Position numbers and translations under genes: made by a program. The notes under the pieces are model-generated. The model saw nothing but the letters and a program-made list of their open reading frames with translations, ran no database searches and was not told where the DNA came from. From Atherix ibis (taxonomy: Eukaryota; Arthropoda; Insecta; Diptera; Athericidae), in assembly GCA_958298945.1 (NCBI GenBank), contig OY282608.1:79904806-79968805 (forward strand): 64,000 nt of DNA. The letters run 5' to 3'. Shown one piece after another: positions 1 through 13,640 of the stretch. Each line of letters opens with the position of its first letter. Position 1 is the first letter of the stretch.

Positions 1-56
1 CAAACAAACCAACAAACGAACAAACCAACAAACCAACAAACCAACCAACCAACAAA

Positions 57-90
57 CCAAAAAACAAACAAACAAACAAACAAACAAACC
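57..90 (+). repeat. Short (CAAA)n tetranucleotide patch
   Basis: The octamer gives way to an unbroken run of CAAA tetramers after an A-rich junction. The octamer consensus is CCAA plus CAAA, so a C-to-A change in the first half makes a CAAACAAA unit, and such units can then expand as a 4-bp repeat. Shorter patches of the same kind recur through the window, for example near 2031-2048, 2462-2480 and 51830-51848. This one is among the longest seen. Confidence 0.8.
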
Positions 91-1912
91 AACAAACCAA
101 CAAACCAACAAACAAATAAACCAACAAACCAACAAACCAAAAAACCAAAAAACCAACAAACCAACAAACCAACAAACCAACAAACCAACAAATCAACAAA
201 CCAACAAACAAACAAACCAACAAACCAACAATAAAACAAACAAACTAACCAACAAACCAACAAACCAATAAACCTATAAACCAACAAAATAACAAACTAA
301 CAAACCAACAAACTAACAAACCAACAAACCAACAAACCAACAAACCAACAAACCAACAAACCAATAAACGAACAATTCAACAAACCAACAAACCACAAAC
401 CAACAAACCACAAACCAACAAACCAACAAACCAACAAACCAACAAACCAACAAACCAACAAACAAACAAACCAACAAACCAACAAACTAACAAACCAACA
501 AACCAACAAACCAACAAACCAACAAAACAACAAACCAACAAACCAACAAACCAACAAACCAACAAACCAACAAACCAACAAACCAACAACCTAACATAAA
601 CCAACAAACCAACAAACCAACAAACCAACAAAACAACAAACCAACAAACCAACAAACCAACAAACCAACAAACAAACAAACGAACAAACCAACAAATCAA
701 CAAACCAACAAACCAACAAACGAACAAACGAACAAACCAACAAACCAATAAACCAACAAACCAACAAACCAACAAACCAACAAACCAACAAACCAACAAA
801 CCAATAACCCAAAAAAACCAACAAACTGAAAAAACCAGCAAACCAACAAACAAACAAACCAACAAACAAACAAACCAACAAACCAACAATCCAACAAACC
901 AACAAACCAACAAACCAACAAACCACCAAACAAACAAACCAACAAACCAACAAACCAACAAACCAGCAAACCAACACACCAACAAACCAACAAACGAACA
1001 AACCAACAAACAAACAAACCAACAAACCAACAAACTAGCAAACCAACAAACCAACAAACGCTTAAACCAACAAACCAACAAACCAACAAATGAACAAACG
1101 ATTAAACCAACAAACCAACAAACGAACAAACGAACAAACCAACAAACCAACAAACCAACAAACGAACAAACCAACAAACCAACAAATGAACAAACGATTA
1201 AACCAACAAACCAACAAACCAACAAACGAACAAACGAACAAACCAACAAATCAACAAACGAACAAACCAACAAACCAACAAACCAACATACCAACAAAAC
1301 AACAAACCAACAAACCAACAAACCAACAAACCAACAAACCAACAAACCAACAAACCAACAAACCAACAAACCAACAAACCAACAAACCAACAAACCAACA
1401 AACCAACAAACCAACAAACCAACAAACAAACAAACCAACAAAGCAACAAACCAACACACCAACAAACCAACAAACCAACAAACCAACAAACCAACAAACG
1501 AACAAACCAATAAACCAACAAACCAACAAACAAATAAACCAACAAACCAACAAACCAACAAACCAAAAATCCAACAAATGAACAAACGATTAAACCAACA
1601 AACCAACAAACCAACAAACGAACAAACCAGCTAACCAACAAACCAACAAACCAACAAACTAACAAACCAACAAACCAACAAACCAACAAACCAACAACCA
1701 ACAAACCAATAAACCAACAAACCAACAAACCAACAAACCAACAAATGAACAATTCAACAAACCAACAAACCTCAAACCAACAAACCAACAAACCAACAAA
1801 CCAACAAACCAACAAACCAACAACCCAGCAAACCAACAAACCAACAAACCGACAAACCAACAAACCAACAAACCAACAAACCAACAAACCAACAAACCAA
1901 CAAACCAACAAA

Positions 1913-2700
1913 CCATCAAACCAACAAACCAACAAACCAACGACCCAACAAACCAAGAAACAAGCAAACAAACAAACCAACAAACGAACAAACCAACAAA
2001 CCAACAAACCAACAAACCAACAAACCAACAAACAAACAAACAAACAAACCAACAAACCAACAAACAAATAAACCAACAACCCAACAAACTAAAAAACCAA
2101 CAAACCAACAAACCAACAAACCAACAAACCAACAAACCAATAAACGAACAATTCAACAAACCAACAAACCACAAACCAACAAACCAACAAACCAACAAAC
2201 CAACAAACCAACAAACCAACAAACCAACAAACCAACAAACCAACAAACTAACAAACCAACAAACCAACAAACCAACAAACCAACAAACCAACAAACCAAC
2301 AAACCAACAAACCAACAAACCAACAAACCAACAAACCATCAAACCATCAAACCAACAAACCAACAAACCAACGACCCAACAAACCAAGAAACAAGCAAAC
2401 AAACAAACCAACAAACGAACAAACCAACAAACCAACAAACCAACAAACCAACAAACCAACAAACAAACAAACAAACAAACCAACAAACCAACAAACAAAT
2501 AAACCAACAACCCAACAAACTAAAAGACCAACAAACCAACAAACCAACAAACCAACAAACCAACAAGCCAATAAACGAACAATTCAACAAACCACCAAAC
2601 CACAAACCAACAAACCAACAAACCAACAAACCAACAAACCAACAAACCAACAAACCAACAAACCAACAAACCAACAAACTAACAAACCAACAAACCAACA
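1913..2700 (+). repeat. 431-bp tandem duplication inside family A
   Basis: Two adjacent blocks share the same ordered variants at an offset of about 431 bp. CCATCAAA occurs at 1913 and 2344, CGACCC at 1941 and 2372, and an ACTAAC landmark at 2248 and 2678 (offset 430). Between them both blocks hold an AAGAAACAAGCAAAC segment, a long CAAA patch and a CAACCCAACAAACTAAAA segment. The second copy differs by point changes such as AAAAGACC in place of AAAAAACC. The same pairing, at an offset of about 406 bp, is seen inside both later family A copies (CGACCC at 6676 with CGACAC at 7082; 10756 with 11162). The duplication therefore predates amplification of the larger unit. Confidence 0.85.
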
Positions 2701-4502
2701 AACCAACAAACCAACAAACCAACAAAACAACAAAACAATAAACCAACAAACCAACAAAACCAAAAACCAACAAACAAACAAACCAACAAACCAACAAACC
2801 AACAAACCAACAAACCAACAAACCAACAAACCAACAAATCAACAAACCAACAAACCAACAAACCAACTAACCAACAAAACAACAAATCAACAAACCAACA
2901 AACTAACAAACCGACAATCCAACAAACTAACAAACCAACAAACCAACAAGCCAACAAACCAACAAACGAACAAACCAACAAACCAACAAACCAACAAACC
3001 AACAAACGAACAAACGAACAACCCAACAAACCAACAAACCAACAAACCAACAAACCAACAAACCAACAAATGAACAATTCAACAATACAACAAACCACAA
3101 ACCAACAAACCAACAAACCAACAAACCAAAAATCCAACAAACAAACAAACCAGCTAACCAACAAACCAACAAACCAACAAACCAACAAACCAACAAACTA
3201 ACAAACCAACAAACCAACCAACCAACAAACCAACAAACCAACAAACTAATAAATGAATAAACCAACAAACCAACAAACCAACAAACCAACACACAAACAA
3301 ACCAAAAAACCAACAAACCAACAAACCAACAAACCAACAAACCAACAAACCAACAAACCAACAAACTAATAAATGAATAAACCAACAAACCAACAAACCA
3401 ACAAACCAACAAACCAAAAAACCAACAAACCAACAAACCAACAAACCAACAAACCAACAAACCATCAAACTAACAAACCAACAAACCAACCAACCAACAA
3501 ACCAACAAACCAACAAACTAATAAATGAATAAACCAACAAACCAACAACCAACAAACAAACAAACCAACAACCCAACAACCCAAAAAAACAACAAACGAA
3601 CAAACGAACAAACCAACAAACCAACAAACGAACAAACCAACAAACCAACAAATCAACATACCAACAAAACAACAAACCAACAAACCAACAAACCAACAAA
3701 CCAACAAACCAACAAACCAACAAACCAACAAACTAATAAATGAATAAACCAACAAACGAACAAAGCAACAAACCACCACACCAACAAACCAACAAACCAA
3801 CAAACCAACAAACCAACAAACGAACAAACCAATAAACCAACAAACCAACAAACAAATAAACCAACAAACCAACAAACCAACAAACCAACAAACCAAAAAT
3901 CCAACAAACAAACAAACCAGCTAACCAACAAACCAACAAACCAACAAACTAACAAACCAACAAACCAACAAACCAACAAACCAACAACCAACAAACCAAC
4001 AAACCAACAAACGAACAAACCAACACACAAACAAACCGACAAACCAACAAATCAACAAATCAACAAACCAACAAACCAACAAACCAACAAACCAACAAAC
4101 CAACAAACCAACAAACTAACAAACCAACAAACCAACAAACCAACAAACCAACAACCAACAAACCAACAAACCAACAAACGAACAAACCAACACACAAACA
4201 AACCGACAACCCAACAAATCAACAAATCAACAAACCAACAAACCAACAAACCAACAAACCAACAAACCAACAAACCAACAAACCAACAAACTAACAAACC
4301 AACAAACCAACAAACCAACAAACCAACAAACCAACAAACCAACAAACCAACAAACCAACAAACCAAAAACCAACAAACCAACAAACAAACAAACCAACAA
4401 ACGAACAAAGCAACAAACCAACACACCAACAAACCAACAAACCAACAAACCAACAAACCAACAAAAGAACAAACCAATAAACCAACAAACCAACAAACAA
4501 AT

Positions 4503-7500
4503 AAACCAACAAACCAACAAACCAACAAACCAACAAACCAAAAATCCAACAAACAAACAAACCAGCCAACCAACAAACCAACAAACCAACAAACTAACAA
4601 ACCAACAAACCAACAAACCAACAAACCAACAACCAACAAACCAATAAACCAACAAACCAACAAACCAACAAACCAACAAATGAACAATTCAACAAACCAA
4701 CAAACCACAAACCAACAAACCAACAAACCAACAAACCAACAAACCAACAAACCAACGACCCAACAAACCAAGAAACAAACAAACAAACAAACCAACAAAC
4801 GAACAAACCAACAAACCAACAAACCAACAAACCAACAAACCAAAAAACCAACAAACAAACAAACAAACAAACCAACAAACCAACAAACCAACAAACAAAT
4901 AAACCAACAAACCAACAAACCAAAAAACCAACAAACCAACAAACCAACAAACCAACAAACCAACAAACCAACAAACCAACAAACCAACAAACCAACAAAC
5001 GAACAAACCAACAAACCAACAATAAAACAAACAAACTAACCAACAAACCAACAAAACAATAAACCTATAAACCAACAAACTAACAAACTAACAAACCAAC
5101 AAACTAACAAACCAACAAACCAACAAACCAACAAACCAACAAACCAACAAACGAACAAACCAATAAACGAACAATTCAACAAACCAACAAACCACAAACC
5201 AACAAACCACAAACCAACAAACCAACAAACCAACAAACCAACAAACCAACAAACCAACAAACCAACAAACCAACAAACAAACAAACCAACAAACCAACAA
5301 ACTAACAAACCAACAAACCAACAAACCAACAAACAAACAAAACAACAAACCAACAAACCAACAAACCACCAAACCAACAAACCAACAAACCAACAAACCA
5401 ACAAACCAACAACCTAACATAAACCAACAAACCAACAAACCAACAAACCAACAAAACAACAAACCAACAAACCAACAAACCAACAAACCAACAAACAAAC
5501 AAACGAACAAACCAACAAATCAACAAACCAACAAACCAACAAACGAACAAACGAACAAACCAACAAACCAACAAACCAACAAACCAACAAACCAACAAAC
5601 CAACAAACCAACAAACCAACAAACCAATAACCCAAAAAAACCAACAAACTGAAAAAACCAGCAAACCAACAAACAAACAAATCAACAAACAAACAAACCA
5701 ACAAACCAACAATCCAACAAACCAACAAACCAACAAACCACCAAACAAACAAACCAACAAACCAACAAACCAACAAACCAGCAAACCAACACACCAACAA
5801 ACCAACAAAGGAACAAACCAACAAACAAACAAACCAACAAACCAACAAACTAGCAAACCAACAAACCAACAAATGCTTAAACCAACAAACCAACAAACCA
5901 ACAAATGAACAAACGATTAAACCAACAAACCAACAAACCAACAAACGAACAAACGAACAAACCAACAAACCAACAAACCAACAAACGAACAAACCAACAA
6001 ACCAACAAACCAACAAACCAACAAATGAACAAACGATTAAACCAACAAACCAACAAACCAACAAACCAACAAACGAACAAACGAACAAACCAACAAATCA
6101 ACAAACGAACAAACCAACAAACCAACAAACCAACATACCAACAAAACAACAAACCAACAAACCAACAAACTAACAAACCAACAAACCAACAAACCAACAA
6201 ACCAACAAACCAACAAACGAACAAAGTAACAAACCAACACACCAATAAACCAACAAACCAACAAACCAACAAACGAACAAACCAATAAACCAACAAACCA
6301 ACAAACAAATAAACCAACAAACCAACAAACCAACAAACCAAAAATCCAACAAACAAACAAACCAGCTAACCAACAAACCAACAAACCAACAAACTAACAA
6401 ACCAACAAACCAACAAACCAACAAACCAACAACCAACAAACCAATAAACCAACAAACCAACAAACCAACAAACCAACAAATGAACAATTCAACAAACCAA
6501 CAAACCTCAAACCAACAAACCAACAAACCAACAAACCAACAAACCAACAAACCAACAACCCAGCAAACCAACAAACCAACAAACCGACAAACCAACAAAC
6601 CAACAAACCAACAAACCAACAATCCAACAAACCAACAAACCAACAAACCATCAAACCAACAAACCAACAAACCAACGACCCAACAAACCAAGAAACAAGC
6701 AAACAAACAAACCAACAAACGAACAAACCAACAAACCAACAAACCAACAAACCAACAAACAAACAAACAAACAAACCAACAAACCAACAAACAAATAAAC
6801 CAACAACCCAACAAACTAAAAAACCAACAAACCAACAAACCAACAAACCAACAAACCAACAAACCAATAAACGAACAATTCAACAAACCAACAAACCACA
6901 AACCAACAAACCAACAAACCAACAAACCAACAAACCAACAAACCAACAAACCAACAAACCAACAAACTAACAAACCAACAAACCAACAAACCAACAAACC
7001 AACAAACCAACAAACCAACAAACCAACAAACCAACAAACCAACAAACCAACAAACCATCAAACCAACAAATCAACAAACCAACGACACAACAAACCAAGA
7101 AACAAGCAAACAAACAAACCAACAAACGAACAAACCAACAAACCAACAAACCAACAAACCAACAAACAAACAAACAAACAAACCAACAAACAAATAAACC
7201 AACACCCAACAAACTAAAAGACCAACAAACCAACAAACGAACAAACCAACAAACCAACAAGCCAATAAACGAACAATTCAACAAACCACCAAACCACAAA
7301 CCAACAAACCAACAAACCAACAAACCAACAAACCAACAAACCAACAAACCAACAAACCAACAAACTAACAAACCAACAACCCAACAAACCAACAAACCAA
7401 CAAACCAACAAAACAACAAAACAATAAACCAACAAACCAACAAAACCAAAAACCAACAAACAAACAAACCAACAAACCAACAAACCAACAAACCAACAAA

Positions 7501-8582
7501 CTAACAAACCAACAAACCAACAAACCAACAAACCAACAAACCAACACACCAACAAACCAACAAATCAACAAACCAACAAACCAACAAACCAACAAACCAA
7601 CAAACCAACTAACCAACAAACCAACAAATCAACAAACCAACAAACTAACAAACCAACAATCCAACAAACTAACAAACCAACAAACCAACAACCCAACAAA
7701 CCAACAAACGAACAAACCAACAAACCAACAAACCAACAAACCAACAAACCAACAAACGAACAAACGAACAAACGAACAACCCAACAAACCAACAAACCAA
7801 CAAACCAACAAACCAACAAACCAACAAACCAACAAACCAACAAACCAACAAATGAATAATTCAACAAACCAACAAACCACAAACCAACAAACCAACAAAC
7901 CAACAAACCAAAAATCCAACAAACAAACAAACCAGCTAACCAACAAACCAACAAACCAACAAACTAACAAACCAACAAACCAACAAACCAACAAACCAAC
8001 AACCAACAAACCAATAAACCAACAAACCAACAAACCAACAAACCAACAAATGAACAATTCAACAAACCAACAAACCACAAACCAACAAACCAACAAACCA
8101 ACAAACCAACAAACCAACAAACCAACAACCCAGCAAACCAACAAACCAACAAACCGACAAACCAACAAACCAACAAACCAACAAATCCAACAAACCAACA
8201 AACCAACAAACCAACAAACCAACAAACCAACAAACCATCAAACCAACAAACCAACAAACCAACAACCCAACAAACCAAGAAACAAGCAAACAAACAAACC
8301 AACAAACGAACAAACCAACAAACCAACAAACCAACAAACCAACAAATCAACAAACAAACAAACAAACAAACCAACAAACCAATAATTCAACAAACCAACA
8401 ATTCAACAAACCAACAAATCAACAAACCAACAAACCAATAAACCAACAAACCAACAAACCAACAAACCAACAAACCAACAAACCAACAAACCAACAAACC
8501 AACAAACTAATAAATTAATAAACCAACAAACCAACAACCAACAAACAACCAAACCAACAACCCAACAACCCAAAAAACCAAC
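4503..8582 (+). repeat. Family A higher-order unit, copy 1 (4080 bp)
   Basis: This 4080-bp block is followed directly by a second copy. Reading the two side by side, all landmarks match at offset 4080 up to about 7204 and at 4081 after it. I saw only two differences. One is a C at 5369 against an A at 9449. The other is one A missing near 7204 compared with 11285. Similarity starts sharply at 4503/8583, with unrelated phase and variants to the left, and continues to about 8620/12701. Internal landmarks include ACTGAAAAAACC at 5648, GCTTAAACC at 5875 and CGATTAAACC near 5915 and 6035. It holds no gene; its open frames are repeat shadows. Confidence 0.93.
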
Positions 8583-11500
8583 AAACCAACAAACCAACAA
8601 ACCAACAAACCAACAAACCAAAAATCCAACAAACAAACAAACCAGCCAACCAACAAACCAACAAACCAACAAACTAACAAACCAACAAACCAACAAACCA
8701 ACAAACCAACAACCAACAAACCAATAAACCAACAAACCAACAAACCAACAAACCAACAAATGAACAATTCAACAAACCAACAAACCACAAACCAACAAAC
8801 CAACAAACCAACAAACCAACAAACCAACAAACCAACGACCCAACAAACCAAGAAACAAACAAACAAACAAACCAACAAACGAACAAACCAACAAACCAAC
8901 AAACCAACAAACCAACAAACCAAAAAACCAACAAACAAACAAACAAACAAACCAACAAACCAACAAACCAACAAACAAATAAACCAACAAACCAACAAAC
9001 CAAAAAACCAACAAACCAACAAACCAACAAACCAACAAACCAACAAACCAACAAACCAACAAACCAACAAACCAACAAACGAACAAACCAACAAACCAAC
9101 AATAAAACAAACAAACTAACCAACAAACCAACAAAACAATAAACCTATAAACCAACAAACTAACAAACTAACAAACCAACAAACTAACAAACCAACAAAC
9201 CAACAAACCAACAAACCAACAAACCAACAAACGAACAAACCAATAAACGAACAATTCAACAAACCAACAAACCACAAACCAACAAACCACAAACCAACAA
9301 ACCAACAAACCAACAAACCAACAAACCAACAAACCAACAAACCAACAAACCAACAAACAAACAAACCAACAAACCAACAAACTAACAAACCAACAAACCA
9401 ACAAACCAACAAACAAACAAAACAACAAACCAACAAACCAACAAACCAACAAACCAACAAACCAACAAACCAACAAACCAACAAACCAACAACCTAACAT
9501 AAACCAACAAACCAACAAACCAACAAACCAACAAAACAACAAACCAACAAACCAACAAACCAACAAACCAACAAACAAACAAACGAACAAACCAACAAAT
9601 CAACAAACCAACAAACCAACAAACGAACAAACGAACAAACCAACAAACCAACAAACCAACAAACCAACAAACCAACAAACCAACAAACCAACAAACCAAC
9701 AAACCAATAACCCAAAAAAACCAACAAACTGAAAAAACCAGCAAACCAACAAACAAACAAATCAACAAACAAACAAACCAACAAACCAACAATCCAACAA
9801 ACCAACAAACCAACAAACCACCAAACAAACAAACCAACAAACCAACAAACCAACAAACCAGCAAACCAACACACCAACAAACCAACAAAGGAACAAACCA
9901 ACAAACAAACAAACCAACAAACCAACAAACTAGCAAACCAACAAACCAACAAATGCTTAAACCAACAAACCAACAAACCAACAAATGAACAAACGATTAA
10001 ACCAACAAACCAACAAACCAACAAACGAACAAACGAACAAACCAACAAACCAACAAACCAACAAACGAACAAACCAACAAACCAACAAACCAACAAACCA
10101 ACAAATGAACAAACGATTAAACCAACAAACCAACAAACCAACAAACCAACAAACGAACAAACGAACAAACCAACAAATCAACAAACGAACAAACCAACAA
10201 ACCAACAAACCAACATACCAACAAAACAACAAACCAACAAACCAACAAACTAACAAACCAACAAACCAACAAACCAACAAACCAACAAACCAACAAACGA
10301 ACAAAGTAACAAACCAACACACCAATAAACCAACAAACCAACAAACCAACAAACGAACAAACCAATAAACCAACAAACCAACAAACAAATAAACCAACAA
10401 ACCAACAAACCAACAAACCAAAAATCCAACAAACAAACAAACCAGCTAACCAACAAACCAACAAACCAACAAACTAACAAACCAACAAACCAACAAACCA
10501 ACAAACCAACAACCAACAAACCAATAAACCAACAAACCAACAAACCAACAAACCAACAAATGAACAATTCAACAAACCAACAAACCTCAAACCAACAAAC
10601 CAACAAACCAACAAACCAACAAACCAACAAACCAACAACCCAGCAAACCAACAAACCAACAAACCGACAAACCAACAAACCAACAAACCAACAAACCAAC
10701 AATCCAACAAACCAACAAACCAACAAACCATCAAACCAACAAACCAACAAACCAACGACCCAACAAACCAAGAAACAAGCAAACAAACAAACCAACAAAC
10801 GAACAAACCAACAAACCAACAAACCAACAAACCAACAAACAAACAAACAAACAAACCAACAAACCAACAAACAAATAAACCAACAACCCAACAAACTAAA
10901 AAACCAACAAACCAACAAACCAACAAACCAACAAACCAACAAACCAATAAACGAACAATTCAACAAACCAACAAACCACAAACCAACAAACCAACAAACC
11001 AACAAACCAACAAACCAACAAACCAACAAACCAACAAACCAACAAACTAACAAACCAACAAACCAACAAACCAACAAACCAACAAACCAACAAACCAACA
11101 AACCAACAAACCAACAAACCAACAAACCAACAAACCATCAAACCAACAAATCAACAAACCAACGACACAACAAACCAAGAAACAAGCAAACAAACAAACC
11201 AACAAACGAACAAACCAACAAACCAACAAACCAACAAACCAACAAACAAACAAACAAACAAACCAACAAACAAATAAACCAACAACCCAACAAACTAAAA
11301 GACCAACAAACCAACAAACGAACAAACCAACAAACCAACAAGCCAATAAACGAACAATTCAACAAACCACCAAACCACAAACCAACAAACCAACAAACCA
11401 ACAAACCAACAAACCAACAAACCAACAAACCAACAAACCAACAAACTAACAAACCAACAACCCAACAAACCAACAAACCAACAAACCAACAAAACAACAA

Positions 11501-12663
11501 AACAATAAACCAACAAACCAACAAAACCAAAAACCAACAAACAAACAAACCAACAAACCAACAAACCAACAAACCAACAAACTAACAAACCAACAAACCA
11601 ACAAACCAACAAACCAACAAACCAACACACCAACAAACCAACAAATCAACAAACCAACAAACCAACAAACCAACAAACCAACAAACCAACTAACCAACAA
11701 ACCAACAAATCAACAAACCAACAAACTAACAAACCAACAATCCAACAAACTAACAAACCAACAAACCAACAACCCAACAAACCAACAAACGAACAAACCA
11801 ACAAACCAACAAACCAACAAACCAACAAACCAACAAACGAACAAACGAACAAACGAACAACCCAACAAACCAACAAACCAACAAACCAACAAACCAACAA
11901 ACCAACAAACCAACAAACCAACAAACCAACAAATGAATAATTCAACAAACCAACAAACCACAAACCAACAAACCAACAAACCAACAAACCAAAAATCCAA
12001 CAAACAAACAAACCAGCTAACCAACAAACCAACAAACCAACAAACTAACAAACCAACAAACCAACAAACCAACAAACCAACAACCAACAAACCAATAAAC
12101 CAACAAACCAACAAACCAACAAACCAACAAATGAACAATTCAACAAACCAACAAACCACAAACCAACAAACCAACAAACCAACAAACCAACAAACCAACA
12201 AACCAACAACCCAGCAAACCAACAAACCAACAAACCGACAAACCAACAAACCAACAAACCAACAAATCCAACAAACCAACAAACCAACAAACCAACAAAC
12301 CAACAAACCAACAAACCATCAAACCAACAAACCAACAAACCAACAACCCAACAAACCAAGAAACAAGCAAACAAACAAACCAACAAACGAACAAACCAAC
12401 AAACCAACAAACCAACAAACCAACAAATCAACAAACAAACAAACAAACAAACCAACAAACCAATAATTCAACAAACCAACAATTCAACAAACCAACAAAT
12501 CAACAAACCAACAAACCAATAAACCAACAAACCAACAAACCAACAAACCAACAAACCAACAAACCAACAAACCAACAAACCAACAAACTAATAAATTAAT
12601 AAACCAACAAACCAACAACCAACAAACAACCAAACCAACAACCCAACAACCCAAAAAACCAAC
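8583..12663 (+). repeat. Family A higher-order unit, copy 2 (4081 bp)
   Basis: This is the direct tandem partner of the preceding 4080-bp block, with one substitution and one single-base insertion between them by line-by-line reading. The identity continues about 38 bases past the unit end, to 12701, which fits an unequal exchange or slippage junction inside the octamer. Landmarks are ACTGAAAAAACC at 9728, GCTTAAACC at 9955 and CGATTAAACC near 9995 and 10115. Such high identity next to a diverged third copy implies a very recent event, or a duplication introduced during assembly. Confidence 0.93.
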
Positions 12664-13640
12664 AAACCAACAAACCAACAAACCAACAAACCAACAAACC
12701 AACAAACCAACAAACCAACAAACCAACAAACCAACAAACCAACAAACCAACAACCGAACAAACCAACAAACCAACAAACCAACAAACCAACAAACAAACA
12801 AACCAACAAACCAACAAACCAACAAACGATCAAACGAACAAACGAACAAACAAACAAACCAACAACCCAACAAACCAACAAACCAACAAACCAAAAAACT
12901 AACAAACCAACAAACCAACAAACCAACAAACCAACAAACCAACAAAACAACAAACCAACAAACCAACAAACCAACAAACCAACAAACCCACAAACCAACA
13001 AACGAACAAACGAACAAACCAACAAACCAACAAACCAACAAACGAACAAACCATCAAACCAACAAACCAACAAACCAACAAACGAACAAACCAAAAAACC
13101 AACAATCCAACAAACCAACAAACCAACAAACCTTCAAACAAACAAACCAACAAACCAACAAACCAACAAACCAACAAACCACCAAACCAACAAACCAACA
13201 CACCAACAAACCAACAAACGAACAAACCAACAAACAAAAAAACCAACAAACCAACAAACTAGCAAACCAACAAACCAACAAACCAACAAACCAATAAGCG
13301 CTCAAACCAACAAACCAACAAATGAACAAACGATTAAATCAACAAACCAACAAACCAACAAACGAACAAACGAACAAACCAACAAACCAACAAACGAACA
13401 AACCAACAAACCAACAAACCAACAAATGAACAAACGATTAAACCAACAAACCAACAAACCAACAAACGAACAACCCAACAAACCAACAAACGAACAAACC
13501 AACAAACCAACATACCAACAAAACAACAAACCAACAAACCAACATACTAACAAACCAACAAACCAACAAACCAACAAACCAACAAACCAACAAACCAACA
13601 AACTAACAAACCAATAAACGAACAAAGCAACAAATCAACA
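12664..13640 (+). repeat. Family A remnant and right border zone
   Basis: The landmark order of family A is lost here, but pieces remain: a variant GCGCTCAAACC near 13298 and CGATTAAA near 13331 and 13436. Between them are ordinary octamers rich in CGAACAAA and CAAACAAA variants. I read it as the degraded or recombined right edge of family A, before a different unit takes over. Its limits are approximate. No gene is seen. Confidence 0.65.

Larger units (their letters stand above)
1..4502 (+). repeat. Family A higher-order repeat, diverged left copy
   Basis: This stretch carries the same ordered landmarks as the two near-identical copies to its right, but with offsets that drift, which means insertions and deletions have accumulated. 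ATAAAACAAA at 231 pairs with 5022 (offset 4791). ACTGAAAAAACC at 825 pairs with 5648 (offset 4823). CTTAAACC at 1061 pairs with 5876 (offset 4815). ATGAACAATTC at 1745 pairs with 6480 (offset 4735). It is therefore an older or differently rearranged member of the same unit, open at the window start. Its right border is set only by where the next copy begins. No gene is present. Confidence 0.8.

Noticed and set aside
825..850. ACTGAAAAAACCAGC as a possible non-repeat insertion or regulatory element, also at 5648 and 9728.
   Set aside because: It is explained by a few substitutions and slips in neighbouring octamers, and is repeated only because the 4-kb unit is repeated.
377..1609. Long - strand open frame of about 410 codons with a Leu/Val/Cys/Trp/Phe-rich product, resembling a multi-pass membrane protein; many similar frames occur to the end of the window, up to about 660 codons.
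   Set aside because: The product is only the octamer translated, (GLLVCWFV)n with point variants. The same peptide appears in all three frames, no domain or conserved residue pattern exists, and the starts I checked are TTG inside the repeat.
10560..11585. + strand open frame of about 341 codons starting at a real ATG, with an Asn/Gln/Thr/Lys/Pro-rich product resembling a low-complexity or prion-like protein.
   Set aside because: It is (NKPTNQQT)n from the octamer. The ATG is a CCAACAAA-to-TGAACAAA change preceded by A, and the matching frame in the sister copy (6480-7217) ends early because of a single-base indel. There is no sign of selection on the frame.
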